Assembly (NCBI RefSeq): GCF_004342025.1
Contig: NZ_SLWN01000017.1
Location: 62,001-126,000 of the forward strand
DNA from: Kribbella steppae
Lineage (GTDB): Bacteria; Actinomycetota; Actinomycetes; Propionibacteriales; Kribbellaceae
Direction of reading: 5' to 3'
Length of the DNA: 64,000 nucleotides
Below, piece by piece: positions 23,822 through 31,033 of the stretch. The position numbers and the translations under genes were made by a program. The notes below the pieces were generated by a model. That model ran no database searches. It had not been told where the DNA came from and saw only the letters and a program-made list of their open reading frames with translations. The first letter of the stretch is position 1. Each line of letters starts with the position of its first letter.

Positions 23822-25059
23822 CTGGAGCTCGGCGACCTGCCGGCCGGCGCGCCGGTGTTGCCGGTCAAGGTCAGCCGTACGTCGGCCACCCGCGCGCTGA
23901 CCGGGATCGTCACGCTGTTCCCGCTCGACGGGCTGAAGGTGTACGACGCACTCGGCACGATCGTGGTGAACCCGGAAGCGCTCTGGTCCCGGCCGAGGAT
24001 CGAGAACGTCTGCGCCCGCGCACCCCAGGCCGAGTCCGGGTTGAGCCGGATCACGATCGAGCTGAGATCCGCGTTCGCGCCGAGCTGGGTGGTCAGCGTG
24101 GCCGGGTTGGTATTGCCTTCCCAGTACGTCGTCACGTCGTCGTCGTTGGCGTTGGTCGCGACGAAGGTGTGCACGAACCCGGACGCGGTGATCGGCTTGC
24201 CGAGGGCGAGGTTGCTGCCCGGGCCCGAGCTGCCGTTCCGCGTCACCGTGTTGCTGTTCGCCGACTGGTTGCCTGCGGCATCCTTCGCGCGGACGAAGTA
24301 CGAGACCGACGCGCTGGCCGGCTGGTCGTCGGTGTAGGTGAGGACGTTGCCGGCCAGGCTGGTCCGCAGCTGGCCGTTGGCATAGACGTCGTACCCGCTG
24401 ACGCCGACGTTGTCGGTCGACGCGGTCCAGGTGAGCCGGATCTGGCCGGCGGCCGGTTCGGTGAAGGCCAGGTTGCCCGGGGCGGTGGGAGCCTGGGTGT
24501 CACCGGTCGCCGGGCCGTAGACCTCGAGCTCGGACAGCTGCCCGGCCGGCCAGGCGGTGTTCGCGGTGACCCGGATCCGGACGAACCGCGTGGTCGCGGT
24601 GCCGTAGTCGATCGTCACGGTGTTGTTCGGCGGGTTGAACGCGCGCGCGGCGGAGGCGGAGAGGTCGGTGAAGTTCTGTCCGTCGGTGCTGCCCTGGACC
24701 GCGAGCGTCTGGGTACGGGCGCCCCAGCTCGCGGTCGGTAGTTTGAGCACGACCTGGTTGGTGGCGACCGACGAGCCGAGATCCACCTGCACCCACTGCG
24801 GGAACGCGTTGTTGGCGCTCTCCCAGTAGGTGCTCTGGTTGCCGTCCGTCACGTTCGACGCGACGTAGGTCTGGGTGACGCTGCTGGCCGACGTGGACTT
24901 GCCGGCGGCGAGGTTCGGGTCGGCCAGTACGGCGGCGGTCGCGTTGTCGGCCGGTGTCGCGCGGATGAGCGGACTGATCGACAGCGCCAGACTGCCTGCC
25001 AGTAGGGCGGCGAGCAGGCGCCCCGGTCGGCGTCTGGGCTGCGGGGACGGGATTCTCAT
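23818..25059 (-). CDS. Discoidin/FN3 N-terminal part of the GH87 glucanase (frameshifted gene)
   Basis: 413 residues with a long signal peptide (arginine-rich start, LLAALLAGSLALSI), an F5/8-type discoidin domain (about 45-180), a fibronectin III domain (about 188-275) and a second discoidin domain from about 282. The first discoidin domain closes with AWPAGQLSELEVYG. The second reads GAPAG then RSPSSR and stop, whereas a -1 shift at 23832 or so reads GQVAELQVMGV and continues into the CARDB part. One missing C in the GGCCGGC tract explains it. AGGAGAGG precedes the ATG. The joined product would be about 1,200 residues, secreted. Confidence 0.8.
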   Translation of the reverse strand: MRIPSPQPRRRPGRLLAALLAGSLALSISPLIRATPADNATAAVLADPNLAAGKSTSASSVTQTYVASNVTDGNQSTYWESANNAFPQWVQVDLGSSVATNQVVLKLPTASWGARTQTLAVQGSTDGQNFTDLSASAARAFNPPNNTVTIDYGTATTRFVRIRVTANTAWPAGQLSELEVYGPATGDTQAPTAPGNLAFTEPAAGQIRLTWTASTDNVGVSGYDVYANGQLRTSLAGNVLTYTDDQPASASVSYFVRAKDAAGNQSANSNTVTRNGSSGPGSNLALGKPITASGFVHTFVATNANDDDVTTYWEGNTNPATLTTQLGANADLSSIVIRLNPDSAWGARAQTFSILGRDQSASGFTTIVPSASYTFSPSSGNSVTIPVSARVADVRLTLTGNTGAPAGRSPSSR

Positions 25060-25250
25060 GGCCTCTCCTGGGTGGGCGGGGGTGAGGGCGCAAGGGTGTT
25101 AGCCGTTACGCAGGAAGTCCGGAAGTTGCTCTGATCTTGCCAAATTCTTGCGCAACGCTGGCTCATTGTTACGGCATGGCAACCCGAGCGTCAACGGTTC
25201 GTGACGCCTGGTTGCCGAACGGCCGGCCGAAGAGGTCAGCGGCCGAGGAG

Positions 25251-25508
25251 CTAAGCGGCCGCGTACCGGTCGGGAAAGCGCTGTGGTGTGCCGCCGAGCA
25301 GACTGGTCGACGCGCCGAAGTTGCCGCTGTCGTAGACGAGGTCGAGCGGTGCGGCGCACGCGACAGCGCCGCGTGGCTTCACTGTCGGTGCACCGCTGAG
25401 GATCGGCAGGCTTCGGACCGGAATCTCGCTGCGAGAAACGGCCCAGGCGGCCAACAGCCCAGCGGCAGCGGCCGGCATCAGCCCCAGGAAGCGCCGCCGG
25501 CTCTGCAT
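25251..25508 (-). CDS. Short exported hypothetical protein with a twin-arginine-like leader
   Basis: 85 residues beginning MQSRRRFLGLMPAAAAGLLA, close to the SRRxFL twin-arginine signal, then a short Pro-rich mature part (APLDLVYDSGNFGASTSLLG). TAGCGT (25515-25520) stands six bases before the ATG, matching leaderless starts elsewhere. It could be a small secreted factor or the 5' remnant of a longer exported enzyme; the abrupt end favours the latter slightly. No family recognised. It lies upstream of the glucanase gene on the same strand. Confidence 0.45.
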   Translation of the reverse strand: MQSRRRFLGLMPAAAAGLLAAWAVSRSEIPVRSLPILSGAPTVKPRGAVACAAPLDLVYDSGNFGASTSLLGGTPQRFPDRYAAA

Positions 25509-25529
25509 GCCGGAACGCTAAACCCCGCT

Positions 25530-25558
25530 GAGGGTCGCGGCCCGACGCCGCGACCCTC
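25530..25558 (-). terminator. Hairpin terminator of the symporter operon
   Basis: GAGGGTCGCG (25530-25539) pairs perfectly with CGCGACCCTC (25549-25558) around a 9-base loop, 11 bases past the symporter stop. It also sits just upstream of the small exported gene on the same strand. Confidence 0.75.
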
Positions 25559-25569
25559 GACAACAACGA

Positions 25570-27246
25570 CTAGTGCTTGGCCGGACCCTCGGCGCCGGCG
25601 CCGGTGAGGGAGCGGACAGAGAGCTCGTTGTACCGGGCCTCGCTCGCTCGGTCGCGACCGAGGAAGGTGCCCAGCACGCCGAACAGGAAGCCGAGCGGGA
25701 TCGACACGATGCCCGGGTTCGACAGCGGGAACCAGGCGAAGTCCGCATCGGGGATCATCGACGTCGGCTTACCCGACACGACCGGCGAGAAGACGACCAG
25801 TACGACGGCCGAGATCAGGCCACCGTAAATACTCCACACCGCGCCGGAAGTGTTGAACCGCTTCCAGAACAGGTTGTACAGCAACGCGGGCAGGTTTGCG
25901 GACGCGGCGACAGCGAAGGCCAGCGCGACCAGGAACGCGATGTTCAGCTTCTGCGCCGGGATCGCCAGTGCGATCGAGATCGCACCGATGCCGACCGCGG
26001 CGAACCTGGCCACCCGCAGCTCGTCCTTCTCGGACGGCTTCTCCTTGGCGATCACGTTCGCGTACAGGTCGTGCGCGAACGACGAGGCCGACGTCAGCGT
26101 CAGACCGGCGACCACCGCGAGGATGGTCGCGAAGGCGACGGCCGCAATCAGCGCGAGCAGGATCGAGCCGCCGAGCGAGCCGGCACCGCCGCCGACGGAC
26201 TCGGCCAGCAGCGGCGACGCGACGTTGCCCTTCGACACCTCCACAGCGGAACCCTTGGCGGTGTCCAGCAGCGCCGCGGCACCGAACCCGAGCGCCAGCG
26301 TCATCAGGTAGAACGCCCCGATCAGGCCGATTGCCCACTGCACCGACCGGCGTGCCGACCGCGAGTCCGGCACGGTGTAGAAGCGGATCAGGATGTGCGG
26401 CAGGCCCGCCGTACCGAGGACGAGGGCGAGGCCGAGCGACAGGAAGTCGATCTGGCCGACCAGGTCCTTGCCGTAGAGCAGTCCGGGCTGCAGGAACGCC
26501 TCGCCCTTGCCGGAATTCTCCGCGGCCGCACCGAGCAGTTCGGAGATGTTGAAGTGGAACTTCAGCAGCACCAGGAAGGTGATCACGATGGTGCCGGCCA
26601 TCAGCAGAACGGCCTTCACGATCTGCACCCAGGTGGTGCCCTTCATCCCACCGACCGTGACGTAGATGATCATCAGCGCGCCGACCAGGATGATCACGCC
26701 GGCCTTGATGCCCTCGCTCTTCACCCCGAGCAGCAGCGCGACCAGCGCGCCGGCTCCGACCATCTGGGCCAGCAGGTAGAAGATCGACACCACGATCGTG
26801 GACGTCGCGGCGGCGGTCCGGACCGGCTTCTGCTTCATCCGGAACGCGAGCTGGTCGGCCATGGTGAACCGGCCCGAGTTCCGCAGCAGCTCGGCGATCA
26901 GCAGCAGCGCCACCAGCCAGGCCACCAGGAACCCGATCGAGTAGAGGAAGCCGTCGTACCCGAAGAGGGCGATCGAGCCGGAGATGCCGAGGAAGGAGGC
27001 CGCCGACATGTAGTCACCGGCGACCGCGAAGCCGTTCTGGGCGCCGCTGAAGGACCGGCCGCCGGCGTAGTAGTCGGCCGCGCTCTTGTTCTGCCGGGAC
27101 GCCCACCAGGTGATGTACAGCGTCACGGCGACGACCGCGCAGAACAGCGAGATGGTCAGTACCCGGTTGCCGGGCTCGGCATCGGCGAGCGGGACCAGCG
27201 TGGGGACGGCGGCAGGAATGGCCGCGGGGATGGTCAGGACGGTCAC
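25570..27246 (-). CDS. Solute:sodium symporter, ActP/MctC type (acetate/monocarboxylate)
   Basis: 558 residues with about 13 transmembrane helices of the SSS family. Typical stretches are ADYYAGGRSFSGAQNGFAVA, GDYMSAASFLGISG, LPHILIRFYTVPDSRSARRS and SASSFAHDLYANVI, which match ActP-like cation/acetate symporters. The GTG start overlaps the stop of the DUF485 gene (GTGA), the usual yjcH-actP pair. It imports acetate or another short monocarboxylate, which acs at 13.3 kb would activate. Gene symbol withheld because substrate range (acetate, pyruvate, propionate) is not visible. Confidence 0.9.
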   Translation of the reverse strand: MTVLTIPAAIPAAVPTLVPLADAEPGNRVLTISLFCAVVAVTLYITWWASRQNKSAADYYAGGRSFSGAQNGFAVAGDYMSAASFLGISGSIALFGYDGFLYSIGFLVAWLVALLLIAELLRNSGRFTMADQLAFRMKQKPVRTAAATSTIVVSIFYLLAQMVGAGALVALLLGVKSEGIKAGVIILVGALMIIYVTVGGMKGTTWVQIVKAVLLMAGTIVITFLVLLKFHFNISELLGAAAENSGKGEAFLQPGLLYGKDLVGQIDFLSLGLALVLGTAGLPHILIRFYTVPDSRSARRSVQWAIGLIGAFYLMTLALGFGAAALLDTAKGSAVEVSKGNVASPLLAESVGGGAGSLGGSILLALIAAVAFATILAVVAGLTLTSASSFAHDLYANVIAKEKPSEKDELRVARFAAVGIGAISIALAIPAQKLNIAFLVALAFAVAASANLPALLYNLFWKRFNTSGAVWSIYGGLISAVVLVVFSPVVSGKPTSMIPDADFAWFPLSNPGIVSIPLGFLFGVLGTFLGRDRASEARYNELSVRSLTGAGAEGPAKH

Positions 27247-27584
27247 CGGCGGCGCTCCCTCTTGTACTTGGCGTTCAGCCCGCTGGCCAGCGGATCCAGC
27301 CTCCGGTTCGCGAACCGGCCGTAGAGCGCGGCGATGAAGAAGGTGGAGACGAACTGCAGCAGGCCGAAGATCAGCGCGACGTTGACGTGCCCGAACACCT
27401 GGGTGTTCATGAAGTCACGGGCCCAGTTGTTACAGGCGACGTAGGCCAGGTACCAGGTCATGAACGTGATGGTCCACGGCACGACGAAGTTCTTGTAGCG
27501 CCGCTTCAGTTCGGTGAAGTCGGCCGCCTCGTGCACGGCCTCATACGCGCGGGCGTCCCGCTCGCGTACCACTTCCTCGTCCAT
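27243..27584 (-). CDS. DUF485 (YjcH-like) membrane protein
   Basis: 113 residues. It starts MDEEVVRERDARAYEAVHEA and has the DUF485 core FTELKRRYKNFVVPWTITFM, then a second helix VNVALIFGLLQFVSTFFIAA and a basic C-terminus that would stay in the cytoplasm. Two transmembrane helices. It is translated in overlap with the following symporter gene and is a routine partner of ActP-type transporters; its biochemical role is not established. Confidence 0.9.
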   Translation of the reverse strand: MDEEVVRERDARAYEAVHEAADFTELKRRYKNFVVPWTITFMTWYLAYVACNNWARDFMNTQVFGHVNVALIFGLLQFVSTFFIAALYGRFANRRLDPLASGLNAKYKRERRR

Positions 27585-27692
27585 GAGTTCGAGTTCCCCT
27601 CGTACTTAGACACAAACACGAGCACGTTAGCCCCTGGTGGCGGATTTGTGACCTACCGCAACCAAAATGTTTCACGGCGGGCCGGGCAGAAT

Positions 27693-28556
27693 TCAGAGGT
27701 GCGGCGCGATCGGGGCGTCGAGGGTACGGCGGTAATTCGCGAGGTCGCTCGGGCGGGCCCGGTAACAGTCGGTGAAATACGGCATCCGCAGCGGCTCCGG
27801 CGGCCGGGCGGTGTTGCCGTAGATGTGGTCGATCTGGTCCAGCACCGCCTCGCGGCGGGATTCGGTCAGGACGGCGACCCGCGAGTGCGACAGGGCCAGT
27901 TGCCGCAGGCCCGCACGGTCCAGGTCCTGCCAGTGCCGGAACCGGGCGGTCTCCACCAGCGCGAACAGGTCCGACTGCAGCAGGATCGGCATCGGGTCGA
28001 ACTGGTCGCCGCCGAAGTCGTCACCCATGATCGCGCGGTCGAACCGTCGTACCCAGGGAACCACCCGGTCGGCGTCGTTCCAGAGCAGGCCGAGGACGCC
28101 GTTCGGCCGCAGCACCCGGGCGATCTCGGGCAGCGCCCGGGCGTGGTCGAACCAGTGGAAGGCCTGGCCGACGACCACCGCGTCCACCGAGGCGTGGGCC
28201 AGCGGGATCGACTCGGCCGCGCCGACCATCGTGTCGATCCCGGGCCGCCGGCGGCAGACACTCAGCATCTCCTCGGACGGATCGACCGCGACCACATCGT
28301 GCCCGAGCCCGGCCGCGACCGCGGCCAGCTTCCCGGTGCCGGCGCCGAGGTCGAGGACCTGCAGCCGGCCCGGGCCGAGGATCCAGGTCAGTGCGTCGAC
28401 GGGAAACGTCGGCCGGCCCGCGTCGTACGCGGCCGCGACGGCGCCGAAGGACTTGGCGCGGGCCGCGTTCGGGCCCTGGTCCGCACTGGTGGCCGCGCCG
28501 CCATTCGGCGTGTCTCGGCCGGTCGCCGGCTGCGGTCCTGGATCATCGGTGGTCAT
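27693..28556 (-). CDS. Class I SAM-dependent methyltransferase
   Basis: 287 residues. After a disordered N-terminus of about 35 residues comes ARAKSFGAVAAAYDAGRPTF, a signature of the UbiE/YcgJ-like methyltransferases, then motif I VLDLGAGTGKLAAVAAG, the acidic loop VAVDPSEEML and the motif-IV region AVVVGQAFHWFDH. ATG at 28556 is used; a GTG immediately before (28559) is possible. Its upstream region is a duplicated segment shared with 35219-35300. Substrate unknown. Confidence 0.82.
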   Translation of the reverse strand: MTTDDPGPQPATGRDTPNGGAATSADQGPNAARAKSFGAVAAAYDAGRPTFPVDALTWILGPGRLQVLDLGAGTGKLAAVAAGLGHDVVAVDPSEEMLSVCRRRPGIDTMVGAAESIPLAHASVDAVVVGQAFHWFDHARALPEIARVLRPNGVLGLLWNDADRVVPWVRRFDRAIMGDDFGGDQFDPMPILLQSDLFALVETARFRHWQDLDRAGLRQLALSHSRVAVLTESRREAVLDQIDHIYGNTARPPEPLRMPYFTDCYRARPSDLANYRRTLDAPIAPHL

Positions 28557-28594
28557 CACCGCAAATCATGCCGTAGCGGCGGGCTGGCGCGTCG

Positions 28595-28645
28595 TCACTC
28601 GCCGAGCTTCTTCTGTCCGATGTGCGCGTCGAGCGTGGCCGCTCG
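28595..28645 (-). pseudogene. 3' remnant of a second pseF copy
   Basis: Right after the P1 stop the minus strand reads AATLDAHIGQKKLGE and stop. The complete cytidylyltransferase at 35261 ends AALNAHIEQKKLGE. The similarity also continues past both stops (to about 28560 and 35226, sharing AAATCATGCCGTAGCG, with one base differing at the left end). Only the last 15 or so codons survive, so a second pseF copy has been deleted here. Confidence 0.8.
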
Positions 28646-29458
28646 TCAGTTCCACCGGAACAACTCCCGGATCTCGGCCGGGTGGGCGAGGTGGTCGACG
28701 CCCAGTTCGGTGTCGGTGAACTCACGTGCGATGTCGAGCGGTACGAACGGGTGGTCCAGCTCTGGCCACAGTCGTTTGATCCTGGCCTGGCCGCCGAACG
28801 AGGGGTGTTCGTTCTCCAGCACCATCGGGTCGCCGTAGACCCCGGGCTGCAGGCCGAGCGAGGCGCCGTACAGGACGGCGGTACTGAGCCGGTTGGAGGC
28901 GACGCGCCGATGTTTGCGGAGCTCGCGCAGCTGGTTGACCAGGAACTTCGCGTCGGTCCGCCGCCAGTGCAGGCCGCGGTAGCCGTGCGTGATGACGCGG
29001 AACCCGGCGTCCTTGTAGACGTTGCGGATCGCGGGTTTCTCGTACTCGTTCCAGTACAGGCAGGCCGTCACCGGCCCAGTCTCGTGCTCGTTGATCGAGG
29101 CAACGATGCGGCCGTGGTCGCCGAGCACGTGCTGGCCCTCCCAGCCGTGGAACGGGTAGAAGATGGTGCCCTTGGCGCCTTTCGCCGGCGTGGCCAGCTC
29201 CGGGTGCACCTTCAGCAGATACAGCCAGACCGAGCCGATCACCGAGTAGTTCCGCAGCCCCATCGACCAGCCGCGCCGCCGGACGCTGTCGGACCAGACG
29301 TACTTCGGCATCCCCGGCGCGAACGCGGTGCCGTGGGCGAACCCGTCCAGGATGTTCCACCCGTGCTGCAGATATCCCCAGATCCGCGGCGGCTTCGCGA
29401 GTCCCGCATACGACGCCATGATCTCCGCGTGCCCATAGAAGTGGTTGGCATGGTGCAT
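28646..29458 (-). CDS. P1: surface-glycan biosynthesis protein, first copy
   Basis: 270 residues, cytoplasmic, beginning MHHANHFYGHAEIMASYAGL and GYLQHGWNILDGF. The C-terminal half has ANRLST-like text (RRVASNRLSTAVLYG) followed by GVYGDPMVLENE, which resembles the nucleotide-sugar side of GT-B glycosyltransferases of the capsule or polysialyltransferase type. A clear paralogue (P1') is at 49206 and a third is a remnant at 35989. The ATG overlaps the P2 stop as TGATG, and P1' has the same CGCTGATGCACCA junction. I infer a sugar- or nonulosonate-transfer role; no catalytic residue can be assigned. Confidence 0.6.
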   Translation of the reverse strand: MHHANHFYGHAEIMASYAGLAKPPRIWGYLQHGWNILDGFAHGTAFAPGMPKYVWSDSVRRRGWSMGLRNYSVIGSVWLYLLKVHPELATPAKGAKGTIFYPFHGWEGQHVLGDHGRIVASINEHETGPVTACLYWNEYEKPAIRNVYKDAGFRVITHGYRGLHWRRTDAKFLVNQLRELRKHRRVASNRLSTAVLYGASLGLQPGVYGDPMVLENEHPSFGGQARIKRLWPELDHPFVPLDIAREFTDTELGVDHLAHPAEIRELFRWN

Positions 29459-30876
29459 CAGCGCACCCCCTTCCGCAGGATGCGGCGCGTTCGCCGGACG
29501 ATCACCCGGGCCGGGTTGAGAACAGCGTGCCCCACCCGATACGGCCGCGACCGGCGGATCCCGCTCAGCTGTCCCTCGAACAGGATCGCCCGCGCGTTCG
29601 CCTCCGCCAGTTCCTCCGCGAGCCGCGCGACCGTGGCCAACTGCTCGGCACTGCCGAGCGGCCGCACCAGCTCGGGCGACGGCAAAAGCTCTCCTGTCAC
29701 AGTGATTCCGGCCATTGACCCGAGCCGCGCCGTCAGCTCGCGGACATCACCGCCGACCGGCCATGGTTGCCGTGAGCCAGCCTCCAGTGAGCGCCGGGCG
29801 AAGCGGGCCAGGTGCGCGACGACCAGTGCCTCGCCATGTGCGTCCACCGGATCACCAGCACCGAAGAGCCGGTAGGAGGTCCCGTCGAGGATCACGTTGT
29901 CGGGGGCGGCGATCGCGGCCGTCGGGTGATCCTGCGCGACCAGCCAGTTCACGTACTCGGAGATCGTCCGCCGCACCACCGCCTGGTCGTCGACCTTCAG
30001 GGCGGCGAGCAGGTGCTCTTCCAGCAGCACGCCCGCGCCGACAGGGACCGCGGTTGCCGGGAGTACGTCGGGAAGATCGCCGCTGACGACGTACCAAGCC
30101 GGTGCCAGCTCGACGGCGAGGTCTGCGGCGGCAGCGTCGAGGATCAGCCGGTAGGGATCCATCAGCGTCGGACCTGAGTTGCGCTTGGCAACGGTCCTGG
30201 CCGCGGTCACGGCGCCGAGGTGGTCGACCGAGGTCAGAGCGACATCGGCCTCGACCAGCGACGGGAACACCGCATAGGTCCGGCTGATGTCGAGACCGGC
30301 TGCTTCCAGTGTGCTGACGAGCGATGTGCGGCCGGCGGGTGCGGTGTCATCGAGATCGCGGGCCCAGTCCTCGTTGCGCGGGAGTGCGGCGGAGATCGGG
30401 GGCTGGAGGAATCGCTCGACGCCGAAGGGATTCGCCGCGCCGAGCAGCAGCCGTCCCGAGGGAGCGAGCCGCGCCTGTAGCCGGGCCAGGGTGTCGGACC
30501 ACGTCAAGTTCGCCGTGTCCGGGCCGACGAGCCGATCCAATCCGTCCAGCGCGACGACGACGTCGTACACCTCCTCCGACGAGAGGCGGTCGAGTGAGCC
30601 GCAGATGACCTGGCCCTTGGCGTCCTCGAGCAGCTCGGCGATCTCCTCGGCGTCCGGCGCGGAGCGGACCAGTACGTCGACCGAGGTGACGCCGGCGGCG
30701 ATGCCGGTGATCAGGCCGAGTTCGTGCGGTCCGGCGACCAGCACGGAGTCGCCGGGCTGGAGTGCGGCGGCGAGGAGTGCTTCGGCGGCGGCTCCACCGG
30801 CCGCCGGCCGGGCGTCGATCGGGTGCAGATCCGACCAGTTGAGCATCTCACCGCCGACCAGGATCGATCGGGTCAT
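29458..30876 (-). CDS. P2: Rossmann-like glycan-locus protein, first copy
   Basis: 472 residues from ATG 30876, selected because TAGTGT stands eight bases upstream; a GTG at 30888 would overlap that box. The N-terminal half resembles a degenerate SAM-binding fold (GDSVLVAGPHELGLITGIAA; DVVVALDGLDRLVG; LAPSGRLLLGAANPFG). The C-terminus has a helical segment (EQLATVARLAEELAEANARA) and a very basic tail. The paralogue P2' at 50029 is longer and also sits directly beside P1', though in P1'-P2' order. Function unknown; it may be a methyltransferase-derived scaffold. Confidence 0.6.
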   Translation of the reverse strand: MTRSILVGGEMLNWSDLHPIDARPAAGGAAAEALLAAALQPGDSVLVAGPHELGLITGIAAGVTSVDVLVRSAPDAEEIAELLEDAKGQVICGSLDRLSSEEVYDVVVALDGLDRLVGPDTANLTWSDTLARLQARLAPSGRLLLGAANPFGVERFLQPPISAALPRNEDWARDLDDTAPAGRTSLVSTLEAAGLDISRTYAVFPSLVEADVALTSVDHLGAVTAARTVAKRNSGPTLMDPYRLILDAAAADLAVELAPAWYVVSGDLPDVLPATAVPVGAGVLLEEHLLAALKVDDQAVVRRTISEYVNWLVAQDHPTAAIAAPDNVILDGTSYRLFGAGDPVDAHGEALVVAHLARFARRSLEAGSRQPWPVGGDVRELTARLGSMAGITVTGELLPSPELVRPLGSAEQLATVARLAEELAEANARAILFEGQLSGIRRSRPYRVGHAVLNPARVIVRRTRRILRKGVR

Positions 30877-30884
30877 ATCGGATG

Positions 30885-30890
30885 ACACTA
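30885..30890 (-). promoter_or_regulatory. -10 hexamer TAGTGT of P2
   Basis: TAGTGT overlaps the TAG stop of the degraded pseC copy and ends eight bases before ATG 30876, so the P2 promoter appears to have arisen at the deletion scar. Confidence 0.4.
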
Positions 30891-31032
30891 GCGAACCAGC
30901 TTCGTCAGAGTCGCGACCACCCCGTTCGACCTCGGCGTCAGTGAGGTCCGGGAACAGCGCGAGGGGCAGTTCCTCGGCGTAGAACCGCTCCGCGTTTCGC
31001 GGGCAGAGGCCGCAGCGGTAGCCCTGCTCGGC
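30890..31032 (-). pseudogene. 3' remnant of a second pseC copy
   Basis: The minus strand reads AEQGYRCGLCPRNAERFYAE, then ELPLALFPDLTDAEVER, then in the next frame VVATLTKLVR and TAG. The intact aminotransferase at 36180 ends with GYERGTCPNAEQYY, EEISLPMYPDLTDADVDRV and ETLTNLVS. About 46 codons remain and one extra G in the CGGGGTGG run shifts the frame. The remnant abuts the stop of the GT-C gene on one side and P2 on the other. Confidence 0.8.
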
Positions 31033-31033
31033 C

